From: Cantharellus purpuraceus
Taxonomy: Eukaryota; Basidiomycota; Agaricomycetes; Cantharellales; Hydnaceae
DNA: 64,000 nt
NCBI GenBank assembly: GCA_025174535.1
Contig: JALBUN010000005.1
Span: 124,001 to 188,000, forward strand
Direction of reading: 5' to 3'
Shown here piece after piece: positions 48,100-60,690 of the stretch (positions are counted from its first letter, which is position 1; every line of letters starts with the position of its first letter). The notes under the pieces were generated by a model that was given only the letters and a program-made list of their open reading frames with translations, did not search any database and was not told the origin of the DNA. A program made the position numbers and the translations under genes.

Positions 48100-49148
48100 T
48101 CACCCATGTCGCCAACCTAACAGTTTCTCTGCTTTGCTACAATCGAACAAACCCGCCTTGCCCACGAGTTGCCTTTTGATAGGAACCCCTTTCCACTCCC
48201 TGGAAACGAGAATATCAACATTCTCGTCACTTGCCACGTCCGGCTCCACTACGAAAAATGCTTCATGGCCCCTTTGAAACTCGGCGTGCTCCGCGGTCAG
48301 AGCAAGAAGGAACGCACTGGCGCAGCTGTGGTCGAGAGTGTATCCCCACAGCTGCTTGGATGCGATGCTGGGCGATGTGCGGAAAGCGTGATCGCGAGAG
48401 GGCACGACCATGTGTATACGGAGAGATGCGATCCGCATGTGCGTGAATCTCCGTACGATGGTGTCGGCTTGTGCCTCGCAAATCCTGAGATCGATGGGTT
48501 AGTGTGTTTGCAGGAGAGATGCGCGAGTAGGACTCGACTGTTTGGAGAGTGAGTATGGGTCGTCGGGACGGCATGGGTGTGCCTCGTCAAGAGGGAGGTA
48601 GTCTATGGGAGGTTGACCCTTGTAATAGGTGAGCCCGATCGCAGTTATACTTGACGCTTGCGTGACTCGTGTGATCCCCAGCTATAGACAAGTCGTAAGT
48701 GATCCCCACCAATACTTTGAAGACGAAAGTGTGCGACACCTCTGCGGCGGCACGAAGAACGTTCCACGATACGACTACGTTACTTGATACACCCAGAAAG
48801 CCAAGATTAATGCTAAATCTTGCATCAAACCAAGTTCATCAAGAAAACGCACTTGTTATGCGTTGCAACTATACCATCAGCTGGAATCTTGATTGCGGCC
48901 AGGTGCGCCACGGCATTACACCCGGTGAGGGCTTTCACCACCTGGTCATAGTCCCTCAGATCGACTTGGATAAACTTGTAATCTTTGCTTGATGATGGTG
49001 GAGCTGCCGCAGTCGATGAGGCGATCTCATCTTGCCCTACCTGAGTCGCTGCAACGTCGATTGCTACGACAGAGTGACCTCGATCCAAGGCGTGTGCAAC
49101 GAGAACGCTCCCAACAGTCCCTTTTGCGCCAGTGATGGCGATCCTCAT
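48100..49148 (-). CDS. NAD(P)-dependent epimerase/dehydratase (extended SDR)
   Basis: A cytosolic sugar-nucleotide-type epimerase or related oxidoreductase. Exons (minus) 49148-48853, 48782-48740, 48681-48539 and 48484-48100 give 288 aa. Rossmann motif at residues 6-13: TGAKGTVG. An Asp (about 31, VVAIDV) ends beta-2, suggesting NAD rather than NADP. Further landmarks: CNAVAHLAAI, NVLRAAAE, TQASSITAIGL with the catalytic Ser, and PYSLSK giving Tyr156-X3-Lys160. The C-terminal part (LWGYTLDHSCASAFLLAL, HEAFFVVEPDVASDE, KAGLFDCSKAEKLLGWRH) is typical of the uncharacterised fungal NAD-epimerase group. Intron 3 uses a weak GTCGAG donor. TATATA lies about 105 nt upstream (49249-49255). The substrate is unknown. 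Confidence 0.85.
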
Positions 49149-49391
49149 ATTCGATGTCAGGGTCTTGAATCCGGGACAGGGCAGCGATACGCGCGTTTAG
49201 ACGCCTTTGGAAATCATCCGGGTAGTGCGCGATAGTGCGAGGAGAGACTATATATGTCTACCAAGCTATCCTTTATACTTGAACGATACAGGGATCTGGA
49301 TACGATACAGTGCACGTTATGATGGTAATGGCAGCTATCCCAGCGTTGGGATCCAATGTCACATGTCGATAATATTAGTAGCAGTGACGAT

Positions 49392-51359
49392 TCAAAGTGC
49401 ATTACTCGCACAGCTGAATGCACTCCCTACAGTGTTCTGGTGATAGCTGTCGATAATGGACTGCACGGAGACCTACATGATGCACATGCAAAGTATTGAG
49501 TACGCAATTCCATCGTGTAGGCGTGACTTACATAGACGCCCGGTCCGAGAACAAAAATGCCGAGAAGAATGAGGATATAATTGGTCACGGTCTCCAATGA
49601 CCGTAGCGGCGTTTCCCATTTCTTAGCCCCAGGGTATAACGTGAGGTATGCCATGCCCTAGCATCATCGAAAGTCAAGCCAACCACCTCACACACGAGTC
49701 GCATCTACCACAGTCGCCACTCACCCAGAAAATGAAGCCAAACCAGCAATCTGTGGGAAGGATGTGATGAACTCTCGAGGATAATCAAGTCTAGGGAGCT
49801 GTGCATACCGAATAGAGAACTCATCACGCTCAACATGTCGGAGAAGAAGGGTATGACTTCTGCAATGATAAAGGCCGCGACCCAGCTGGCTGCGATGATA
49901 CCTGCCCATGTTGACCACCCTAGGAGAGTGTTGGAGTGACGGTGATGCGATGTACGGAATAAGCGAAAGAAGACGAAGCGTGCAGTTACGGACTGGATTG
50001 CAATCAAGATATAATAAGCAACAATGGAAGTGGAATGTAACTGGGACATGGGCATACTGCGTATAGAGCCCCGAGAAAGATGATGGTGGGTATAGCGAAC
50101 GAGAATGCAATCTTCTTATAAAGGGGCTGGAGCGAACCGAAGGCGGGAGATGTAATATATTGATTACCTAAAGTGATAATGAGATATGGCAGACAAATAA
50201 GGGGGAACACATCGTACCAGTGTAGTGATACATGACGGCCCCACAGACAGTAAATACCACGACCTCAGCAATCGTCACCGCCCAGAGCGCTTTTGGAAAG
50301 TCCCTTGGATTCTTCATCTCGGCAATGAACTGGAAATTGAGTGAATGACAAGATGTGCAAGGTCGGAAGACGGGACCAACGGATGGTATCGTGATCTGAC
50401 CCACGAAACTACGAGATAGTTAGTGCCGCCGCGAGGAAACACTCGCCTGATGACATACGTGTATGTGATATTTAAGAAAGCAGACATCCCTATGAGCACG
50501 CCTAGTGAGCTTTGAGCATGCGCCAACGCCTAGACACACCCGATACAAAAGTTGTGCCTTTGGCAGGAAACAAGGTCACGATCGGTTCATCCCCCTCTAT
50601 AAAGCCGAACGGATGGTCTTGGATGGCGGCAAAGATGATGGACAGTAACACCGCAATACCCATTGTCACTGCACTGAATATGCCAAGGGAGCTAAGCTGT
50701 GAGAGAGTACGAGGTAGTGAAACGAAAAAGCAGATAATGGCGGTGATAGCACTAAAAGTGATCGTGCACATTGCGCTTTGAGATAATGTATTGAGCAACT
50801 TTGCACCAACAAGGCAATGGAGCCCTGCAGACCAGGTTTCAGAGAACATCTCGCAGGATGGCCCGTACTTACCTTGGATGAAAGTATTGTTGAGGACGAA
50901 CATGACGGCCGTTGCATACCATGCCCAGTTCGAACCCCAGAAGAGCATCTTTCCAATGTCACAGACACTCTGTACCTGCGGGTGTGCCAGGCAGAACCGC
51001 CAGAGAACGAGCGATGTGTACTGGACTGTAGCAGCGACTCCAATGGTCACAAGTACACCTGGAACCATTCCCAGCACGGAGTATGAAAAGGGGAAGGACA
51101 TGATCGCCAGACATATGTACTCGGAGAACAGTAATGCAGCAGTCTACACATGAAAATGATAAGAATAGTTGTGTTGAGATGAGCTAATGTGGTTGCTTAA
51201 CTTTTGCCAGCTACATGTCCTGAACTGAATCTCGTTGTCTTTCTCCAGCTCAATCTGGTGATTCACCGACTCGACCTCAAAACTCTCATCACTGTAGTCG
51301 CGATCGTCCTCCTCCTTTGCATAAAGTGTATGACGAGGGTTCGGTCCGGATATATTCAT
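49392..51359 (-). CDS. AAAP-family amino-acid transporter, 11 exons
   Basis: An amino acid/auxin permease family protein (Aa_trans), plasma membrane or vacuole. Exons (minus): 51359-51201/2, 51143-50873, 50824-50540, 50501-50459, 50408-50381, 50329-50218, 50167-50058, 49992-49809, 49750-49725, 49657-49532, 49472-49392, giving about 474 aa. Seen: an acidic N-tail, EIQFRTCSWQK-TAALLFSEYI at helix 1, SFPFSYSVLGMVPGVLV, the IGKMLFWGSNWAWY region, NITYTFVGQITIPSF, EMKNPRDFPKALWAVTIAEV, AFGSLQPLYKKIAFSFAIPT, and CWFGFIFWGMAYLTL. All but one intron are GT-AG. At intron 1 no GT-AG pair keeps frame: the expected junction requires TT-AG (51200-51144) or implies a 1-nt sequence difference. TATAAAA sits about 95 nt upstream of the ATG. 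Confidence 0.85.
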
Positions 51360-51451
51360 TGTCCTTTAGCTGTGGTGAGAGTGAAAGGGAGGCAGACCTC
51401 GTGGTCGTGAGGAGGAAGCTGATCAAATGAGAAAGGAGCGTCATGTGGTGG

Positions 51452-51458
51452 TTTTATA
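51452..51458 (-). promoter_or_regulatory. TATA box of the amino-acid transporter gene
   Basis: Minus-strand TATAAAA about 95 nt upstream of the transporter ATG, in a short AT-rich island. Confidence 0.5.
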
Positions 51459-52618
51459 CCATTTGAGTGACGACATTCAGCGTCTCCACGCCACCCGAAG
51501 TCTCTATGAAAGTGCACGAGGACACTGAGATCGCATCCCTCGCGCTAGGGGTACAGACAGCCCCAGAGGCATGGTTGGACTTGATGAAAGGCTGTGCAGA
51601 ATGTCAGGCGGCGTGTAAACCTCCAAAATTTGTTATCTCGCATTGCAGTTGTGCCAGTGATGCAGGAAATAATGTCGCCATTGGTAGCTGATCGGCCCGG
51701 CGCATAGCGCTTATCGTCATTTCCAATCTAACTCCTGCGTTATTGCTCTAGTTTTTCTGTTTCTTTATGATCACTTTGATTACAGAGCTCGCCATCACCA
51801 CGGTTCCATGTGTCCAACTGAGAGTAGTAGCAGACGAGACAAGCTTTACAACCACTTTCTCACGATCTTTCTCAGGCCACGAGGGATGGTCATCATCGCC
51901 TTTCCTGGCACGAGCTTCTTGCGCACACACGTCTAGCCTGCGCTTCAGCGAGTGAGGCGGTACGACACCGCCTGCATGGGAAGGATCTTCACCAACGTTC
52001 TACACCCAATAAACCGTCCTCCTTTACTCCCCGCAGGAGGAAATCTGTGGCCGTGCCCTACCCCGCCCCAAGGCAATGCTACAGGTTGTTCCAGATGTCG
52101 CGTCTTTGACATATTAAAATGGAAACTATGCATGCATGCGGAACAGAGAACAGCTTTTAAAAGCTACGTCGCTTGCGGTCTTTTAAGCCAAAGATGCATT
52201 GTTCGAATCAGCGGCCTTATTGCAGGAGGGTAAGCGGGCGGAGAATTCTACAAGGGACGACAAAGACAATTAAGTGCTGGAGTGTTCTTCGCAGGCGATG
52301 GAAGTATCTGATTTCGATTCGTGCTAGTGCTCTATTAGCCTCCCTGCAAGCCAGGCCGACTTTGAAACGGGGGTATGCTAACTGGTTTCGCAAATATATC
52401 CCTGCAACAGAAAATGGTCTTATTGCGGATCTGTCAGTAGGGGTAGAGGAACTCCAGGCTATGTACGAAACGACGCATTGAATTCCGTGCCCGAACTGGG
52501 TGCCAGAAGCCTGAAATTGACATGGCGCTGGGGATGCATGCTGCGGGGAGCAAAGGAGGAAGTGACCTCCCAAGCACCAAAACATGATGTTTGGGTATTC
52601 ATTTCACTCACAAGGTAG

Positions 52619-52713
52619 ACTTTGAGGGCACAGCACATAAGCTAAAGCCAGTCTAATCCAATGCATCCAACCCACCCCTGACTCCAAAGCCCTGACAGAT
52701 TTAGTATGTAATA
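52619..52713 (+). repeat. isolated gypsy LTR remnant
   Basis: About 95 bp matching the right end of the 520-bp gypsy LTR (GAGGGCACAGCACATAAGCT ... TTTAGTATGTAATA). This is the only trace of the block's repeats on the gene-rich side. Confidence 0.6.
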
Positions 52714-53132
52714 CCTACCCATAATGATTTCTGTAATATTGTTTCATGGTGCAATATGGTTGGCCTGATGATCCACCTATGGAATGGCATGGCGCTCCAT
52801 GGGACCGACCATCCAGCTGACACAGACCTAGACATGTTGCCCCAAAGGTCAGGTGGACCTGATTTACAGGGTTCATGAGTGCATGCTGCTACATACTTAT
52901 ATTCAATATAAACTATAGACACGCAAGTAACAAACAACAGTAACTAGCTGCAATAATTTCAGTAGTGATCAACGTCTTGTGACAATGTAAACAGTCGCCG
53001 CTGAGAGGTTCCGTGCGCAACGCCTTGGGCGTCTTCATTTGTGAAATAGCCGGGGTATCCAATAGCAAGATTCTGTCAACTCTGTGTCACAGACGTTGTC
53101 CTTGACCGTGGTCGCGCGACTTGGATGCAGAG

Positions 53133-54124
53133 ATGGCTGCAGGGCAGTTATTGAGCACCTTGAGCACCGTGCCAAGTTCCTATGGACTTTCGCTTGCTGA
53201 GCAACGACAACCGCGACAACTGAAAAAGCACGGACGAGAATACTCTGTACAACTGGACATTGGTGACAAGCCTGTTGATCACACGGACAGCAAAAGTCCA
53301 GAGGAAGTCGAGGGCTTTCCTTCTTTGCCAGCCGCAGGTACGTGCTAGTGCTGTTGCGGCTGACCGCGTTCAAAACCCTCACCTGATCTTCTTCAGAACA
53401 CTGCCATCCTCCTTCACCACCTCGTAAGTTTCCATCTTTCAAAGGCCAATAAGTCTTCATTACTAACTGAATGTTGGGACTCTTCTCTTCTCGTGTTGTC
53501 CACATACCTTGGTCACATGCTCAGCTACAGAAGATCCACCACTTGAGAAAAAGTTGGCTAGTCTGGGTGAAGCACAGGGTTTGTCGATCCCCATGTATGC
53601 GTTTGTATCTGATGTCTTTCTACAGAGTACTCGGTGACACTCTCAGAGCCCTCGCCAGAGGAGCTGTTCGCTCGCCGTTTTGGATATAGTGTCTCAACTC
53701 AATCACCACCCTCTTCCATAACACCATCTGAAAGTTCTAAAGTTCCTTTGTCTCGTCCACGTCCGCGTCCGCGATCCATCCAGCGCCGCCCGGGGCCGTT
53801 CAGTGACGACGAAGAGGGGAGTCTCGTCGTACTCCCGTCTCCACCTTTACGTGAGCCTTTTTTTATTCACTTCCCTTGTCTCTCCTTATGTGTCTCATAT
53901 CAGTCCGACCGGCCTCTTTCTGGCGCAATACGCGACGGTCGGCGTTGCACACGCCCTCGTTACACCTTGTCCGTCGCGCTACATTTTTGGCTGCGGGACT
54001 CGCGCTCGATAAACCGGTGTGCGATCTCTCCGCATTCGCTGTGGAGAGCCGAATCACGGTCGGGAAGACCAAAGGACTTGGCGGGAGTGCTGGAGTACCT
54101 GTCGGCTGGGGCGTTTTTGGATAA
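53133..54124 (+). CDS. unrecognised 243-aa protein, first of a 4-nt-spaced gene pair
   Basis: Exons 53133-53337, 53397-53423, 53525-53578, 53626-53850 and 53904-54124 join in phase to 243 aa. I do not recognise it. The middle is Pro/Ser-rich and acidic (HCHPPSPPPTEDPPLEKKL, EPSPEELFARRFGYS, SRPRPRPRSIQRRPGPFSDD). The last exon encodes an ordered-looking C-terminus (RPASFWRNTRRSALHTPS, LVRRATFLAAGLALDKPVCD, AVESRITVGKTKGLGG), probably the conserved part. The in-phase exons and clean GT-AG introns support a real gene. Its stop is only 4 nt before the next gene's ATG. The last intron (53851-53903, 53 nt) decides whether translation stops here or reads into the next gene (see findings). An upstream TTG at 53121 is in frame but the ATG at 53133 is preferred. 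Confidence 0.68.
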
Positions 54125-54128
54125 CACC

Positions 54129-56603
54129 ATGGTTCGACTAACCTCATACTTTCTTATGGCTATACTCTTCTTTATGATCGCACATGGCACCAACCTCCCA
54201 CGCCAGGATGCTCCTGCTGTTGGTACTACTCTGTCGACTTCAACCTCGAGCTTCAACTGGTGGCCTTATCCGGCTGGAGGCGTGACCACATCAACCTCCT
54301 TGCAGGTTCCGACTCTCGCCATCGAGACATCTACTTCAGTTTCTAGTTTTTCCTCGTCACCTACTCCCGTCGCATCCTCCTCGACATTAAGCTCGACATT
54401 AAGCACAAAGGCTACAAGCCACAGCTCCGAAACCCCAGTCATGCATATCACCGCACTAGCCTCCCCGCCAGCTACCTCCCCTTCCACTGCTCCTAAATCT
54501 CTTCTGAAATCTGATGCAATCACTTTGAGTCCACTTTGGCTCGTGCCTGTTTGTTTGCTCTTGGGGGGCATAGTCGGTTGTGCCCTCGGATGGCTGGCGT
54601 GGCGTCGCTTTGGCCAGAGAGGAGACAGAAACGGTGTGGGACACACTCTGGATGGATATGCATGGCCATATAAACACGAAACAGAACATGAACACATTGA
54701 GGACAAGGGTAATGACATTGAGCGTGGTCGTGGCCACGAATACTTGTCTCTCGGAAGAGGACCTAATCTTCATGTGGATCAGGGGCCCCAGAGAGTATCG
54801 TCGACGGCGAACACATCAGGGGCACGGGCGTGGATTGGACATCCGCAGGCAAGAAAACGAAGTGGAGCTGTCGGTCCTTCACAAACGAATACGTTTAGTG
54901 TCCATGAACCAGAAGACAGTGTTGATGTAAAATCGCCCCTTCTTACACAGTCCGAAGTGCATGAAGACTCGAAACATCTGCCAGCGTCTCCACTTCCTTC
55001 TCCGTATTCCTATGGTGATGATGAAGATGGAGACGGGGTTGGAGACGAGGAACCGTATGAAACTATTAGACACAAGAGCGTCAGGCGGCGTATCTGGGAG
55101 CGACTTGGTTTTGCAGAAAGTGACCAAGGAAGGAAGAAGACCAAGACACATGAGGAGGAGAGGCATACATGGAGTGCGGGAGCGATGCAGGAGCGTGGAG
55201 CAGAGGTTGGTCGGACTTTTAGTTTGTGGGGGAGAAGGAAGACGATGAAGGAGGGCAGAGTCGAGCGATGGGTGAGGAGTGTGAGAGGCGAGGAGGAGCG
55301 TGACTCGTGTTCACGACCTGCACATCAAGAAGCACCGACTGGAACTATAGACAGTTGTGAGGAGACGCCACCACAGCAAGGGACTCCAGAGTTGGTATTG
55401 AGCACGTTACGTCGTGTCTCGCCCAAACCTTGGCATCCCCGACCTTTCGACAATGACCTCTCTATCACACCTGACTTTGTAGAACTGTTTTCCCCAACGT
55501 CGTATCACTCAAGTCCGACTCTGGATACACACACTTCTACGATTACAACCACAGTTTCAGGCCAACGAGGGGGCTTGCGGTACGCCGAAAAGCGTTCACG
55601 AGGCGTCTCGTTACAAGATCCTGGTCCTATAGCAAGATCAGGCACTGTCTCTCAGAGTACCATCAAAAGGACAGTATCGACATCGAGGAACGCGTTTACG
55701 CCAGGCCCAACTCCATCTCGATCGAAGCCATCGCAAAGAAGCACTTCCAGCCCTGCACCCCCTAGTCCATCGAGTGTGTCCAGGTACAGCGCGACGCCAC
55801 ATATTCCTGCACCAGCGACATTAAACCGTTCTCCAACACGCACCCCAAGCCGACGCACGGTGTCTAGGGAGACCCGCCCTTCTCTAGCCCGAGCTGTGCC
55901 CTCCTCGCGCTTGGCTCGCCCCACCTCTAACACGACACCTCCTTCCGCTCGCCTGACCCGTCCCGTCTCTGTTTCTAATACAACTCCGGCACGCGACGAC
56001 AGCGGCACCCCCCCTCGCACCCGCCCCTCGCCCGGTCGCGGAGCTCACGTCGTAGCTCAACGACGCGCCATCCCCGAGTTGCCTGCTGGTCCGTCGTCAG
56101 TCACGACGCCCCCTCTGCATTCGGCTCTCAGCTTTGACGACACGCTGTCATTGTCTGCGTCTCGGGCGCCTACTACAGGATCAGCGGGGCATACAACCTC
56201 GTCACGTACCCCTGGACAGTCATCGAAACGCGTCTCCACCACCGGCTCTATACCTGCAAACGCCCGTACACGTGCCACACCCCCTCGTTCGATCCACCCA
56301 AGCCAGGACGATACCCCTGTGGTCGTTCCTGCGTCGAGACCGTTCTCTCCGAAGGAACGGCATCTGGCCCGGAGGAACGCCAACGCCAGAGTGGAAATGA
56401 TCCTGTCCCGGTCGTACAGCTCACGTAATTTCGAGGAACGCCCGATCAGCCCTACCATGTTCGGTGCCGTGATCAGCGAGGAAGTGGAAGGTGGGCGCTT
56501 GGAAGACGGTCATGACGTGACACATGAGACGCTTGCCTTTGTTGCTGATAATGAAGGAGGCATCGAGCAGAGACTGGACAAATTGAGGAGGAATGGTGAT
56601 TGA
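54129..56603 (+). CDS. Mid2/Wsc-like single-pass membrane protein
   Basis: A single-exon 824-aa type I membrane protein. Signal peptide 1-20 (VRLTSYFLMAILFFMIAHG), then a Ser/Thr-rich, presumably O-mannosylated outer domain of about 110 residues, and one transmembrane helix at about 136-158 (LWLVPVCLLLGGIVGCALG). A basic stop-transfer (WRRFGQRGD) follows, then a very long, disordered cytoplasmic tail rich in Ser, Pro, Arg and Thr with many SP/TP sites (for example PTRTPSRR). Topology matches fungal cell-wall stress sensors, but there is no WSC Cys motif and the tail is far longer than in Mid2, so the sensor role is inference. The ATG at 54129 is favoured because the signal peptide starts there, although the frame is open upstream to 53628. 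It converges on the chitinase, 161 nt between stops. Confidence 0.75.
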   Translation: MVRLTSYFLMAILFFMIAHGTNLPRQDAPAVGTTLSTSTSSFNWWPYPAGGVTTSTSLQVPTLAIETSTSVSSFSSSPTPVASSSTLSSTLSTKATSHSSETPVMHITALASPPATSPSTAPKSLLKSDAITLSPLWLVPVCLLLGGIVGCALGWLAWRRFGQRGDRNGVGHTLDGYAWPYKHETEHEHIEDKGNDIERGRGHEYLSLGRGPNLHVDQGPQRVSSTANTSGARAWIGHPQARKRSGAVGPSQTNTFSVHEPEDSVDVKSPLLTQSEVHEDSKHLPASPLPSPYSYGDDEDGDGVGDEEPYETIRHKSVRRRIWERLGFAESDQGRKKTKTHEEERHTWSAGAMQERGAEVGRTFSLWGRRKTMKEGRVERWVRSVRGEEERDSCSRPAHQEAPTGTIDSCEETPPQQGTPELVLSTLRRVSPKPWHPRPFDNDLSITPDFVELFSPTSYHSSPTLDTHTSTITTTVSGQRGGLRYAEKRSRGVSLQDPGPIARSGTVSQSTIKRTVSTSRNAFTPGPTPSRSKPSQRSTSSPAPPSPSSVSRYSATPHIPAPATLNRSPTRTPSRRTVSRETRPSLARAVPSSRLARPTSNTTPPSARLTRPVSVSNTTPARDDSGTPPRTRPSPGRGAHVVAQRRAIPELPAGPSSVTTPPLHSALSFDDTLSLSASRAPTTGSAGHTTSSRTPGQSSKRVSTTGSIPANARTRATPPRSIHPSQDDTPVVVPASRPFSPKERHLARRNANARVEMILSRSYSSRNFEERPISPTMFGAVISEEVEGGRLEDGHDVTHETLAFVADNEGGIEQRLDKLRRNGD

Positions 56604-56764
56604 GGAGAATCACACTGTTATGTTCATATAGTATAGCGTTATATTGTTATAGGTTGTCGTCGCAGGACCAAACCCCTTAGATTTGTGTACAGTCATTACT
56701 ATCGCATAGATGAAATATTGCCCGTAATACAGTTGTCTCTGACAAGTAGCCACATCCGCAGTCT

Positions 56765-59057
<2,293 letters not shown>

Positions 59058-60690
59058 ATCGACCAAAGCGCAGCGAATGCCCAGGAGATGAAGGGGCAGC
59101 CTGAATGCTCCCCATTCATCCTGGGACCCGCTCTTTAAGGAGCACACAGGCACGCCTATGCTCGATTCTCTCTCTGATCAGACTTTTCAAAACGAAGCAT
59201 GCACACACGCTTGTGACTCGAGGGGGCCAGAGGGAAGGAACACGCCGCAAGGTCGACACATCCAAAGTCAGAGAGAGAGAGGGCTTTTGGTCCATACGGC
59301 CGCGCGACAAGTGACACACGCCCATGCACAAGGGATAGGGTCCTCCCCCCCCCACCTCTCCCCCTGCGCGGAAAAAAAAGCACCACGGGGGAGGGGCCAG
59401 GGCGCCGGCATATGTGTCTGGGACGTAAGCGTTCCACATGGTCTTCCACTCTATTCGGTCCCCCCTACCCTATCTCTTTCTCCATTGGCACCAAACTGGC
59501 ATTCGTATTCCTTCTTGCACCCAGCAACACTCAATTTGGCCACGAAGGGGGGTGAGGGGGGGGAGTGAATGATAACAAGGGTCATTATCCTCGGCAGCGT
59601 AATGCATTGTTTCTATTGGGGGGGGGTCACTGGCCGTGGTAAATGAATAAATAAGGAGTAGCAACATGCCTCGTTACGCCCCCCTCCCCCTCCCTCTCCA
59701 ATCCAAGTATGACACACACGCGCACACATGACGCCCTCAGACAGGATTGTCCCAACTTTTGACAAAAACCAAGCCCTCTGCACCCTCATTCCAAACGGCA
59801 GAATCAATAACACAAAACGGCTGAATAAAAATAAAATAAAAAGAAAGAAAGAAAGAAAGACCCATGTGCATTCTCAAAGTTGCCCTTGCCAGCAAAACCA
59901 GAACAAGAGCCAGCAGCAAAGTCCCCCCCCCCCCTTCAAGCGTGGGGCACATTATCGGACAATCGAAGGCGTTTTCGGATGAAACCTCCTGAGCCACGTC
60001 GTTCGTGATACGGTGTCGCCGTCACGGCGTCTCACAGCCAGCCAGCCAGGTGGTCTCGATCGTACATGCATCGCAGCACCCTTGGCCAAACGTGGAAACC
60101 GAACACGTGGGCCACACGCGTGTCGCGCGGGTAAATCACTTCCATCACCTGTACATACTAGAAATATACGTGTATATACAACACTATCTAACCACACACT
60201 CGAAAACACCTCAGAACAATCGAACACAACCGCACATGTATCCACACACATCTCCATCTACACCTCCCCCAAATACATATATTATTTTCTCTTCTTCCTA
60301 TCAACAAAAAAATCGCATCAAGCAAAAAAAAAAAAGAAATCAAAGCATGGAGGATAGCAAGCGTAACGAGACACACACATGCACAACGACAGCAATGAAA
60401 AAAAAAAAAAAAAAAGCACAAGCACAAGCACAAGCACCAGCACAAATAAAACCAGACACGTAGGTACGCATGTCAATGCCCCCGCCCCTCCCTCCCTACA
60501 AGAGAGGAGATAGACAAGAGAGACAATAGGGCAGCAAGCAGCGCAACAGAGAGAGAGAGAGAGAGCATTAATGTACAAAAGGCTGGAGTAGATCCAACCC
60601 TCAGGAAAGCAGGGAAGAAACGAAAAAAAAAAAAAAAAAAAGAAAACGATCCTCGAAAAAAACCGTTTCAAGAGATATGATATTTTTTTT
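59058..60690. other. spacer: chitinase promoter and regulator 3' region
   Basis: No gene seen. The sequence is rich in homopolymer and simple-repeat runs: G and C runs (59345, 59395, 59550, 59620, 59925), A runs (60310, 60400, 60625), (GAAA)n near 59845, (GA)n near 60550. The long frames here are by-products of these runs. Confidence 0.55.

Larger units (their letters stand above)
51360..53132. other. gene-free stretch with a gypsy LTR remnant
   Basis: The left end holds the transporter promoter. Short frames in the middle (51467-51691, 52173-52481) lack motifs. A gypsy LTR remnant is at 52619-52713. Confidence 0.45.

Noticed and set aside
52150..52230. GTTCGAATC T-loop-like word
   Set aside because: No cloverleaf partners within 90 nt on either side.
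59058..60690. Frames of 97-152 codons around G/C and A homopolymer runs
   Set aside because: They depend on homopolymers and simple repeats; no domain and no conserved start.
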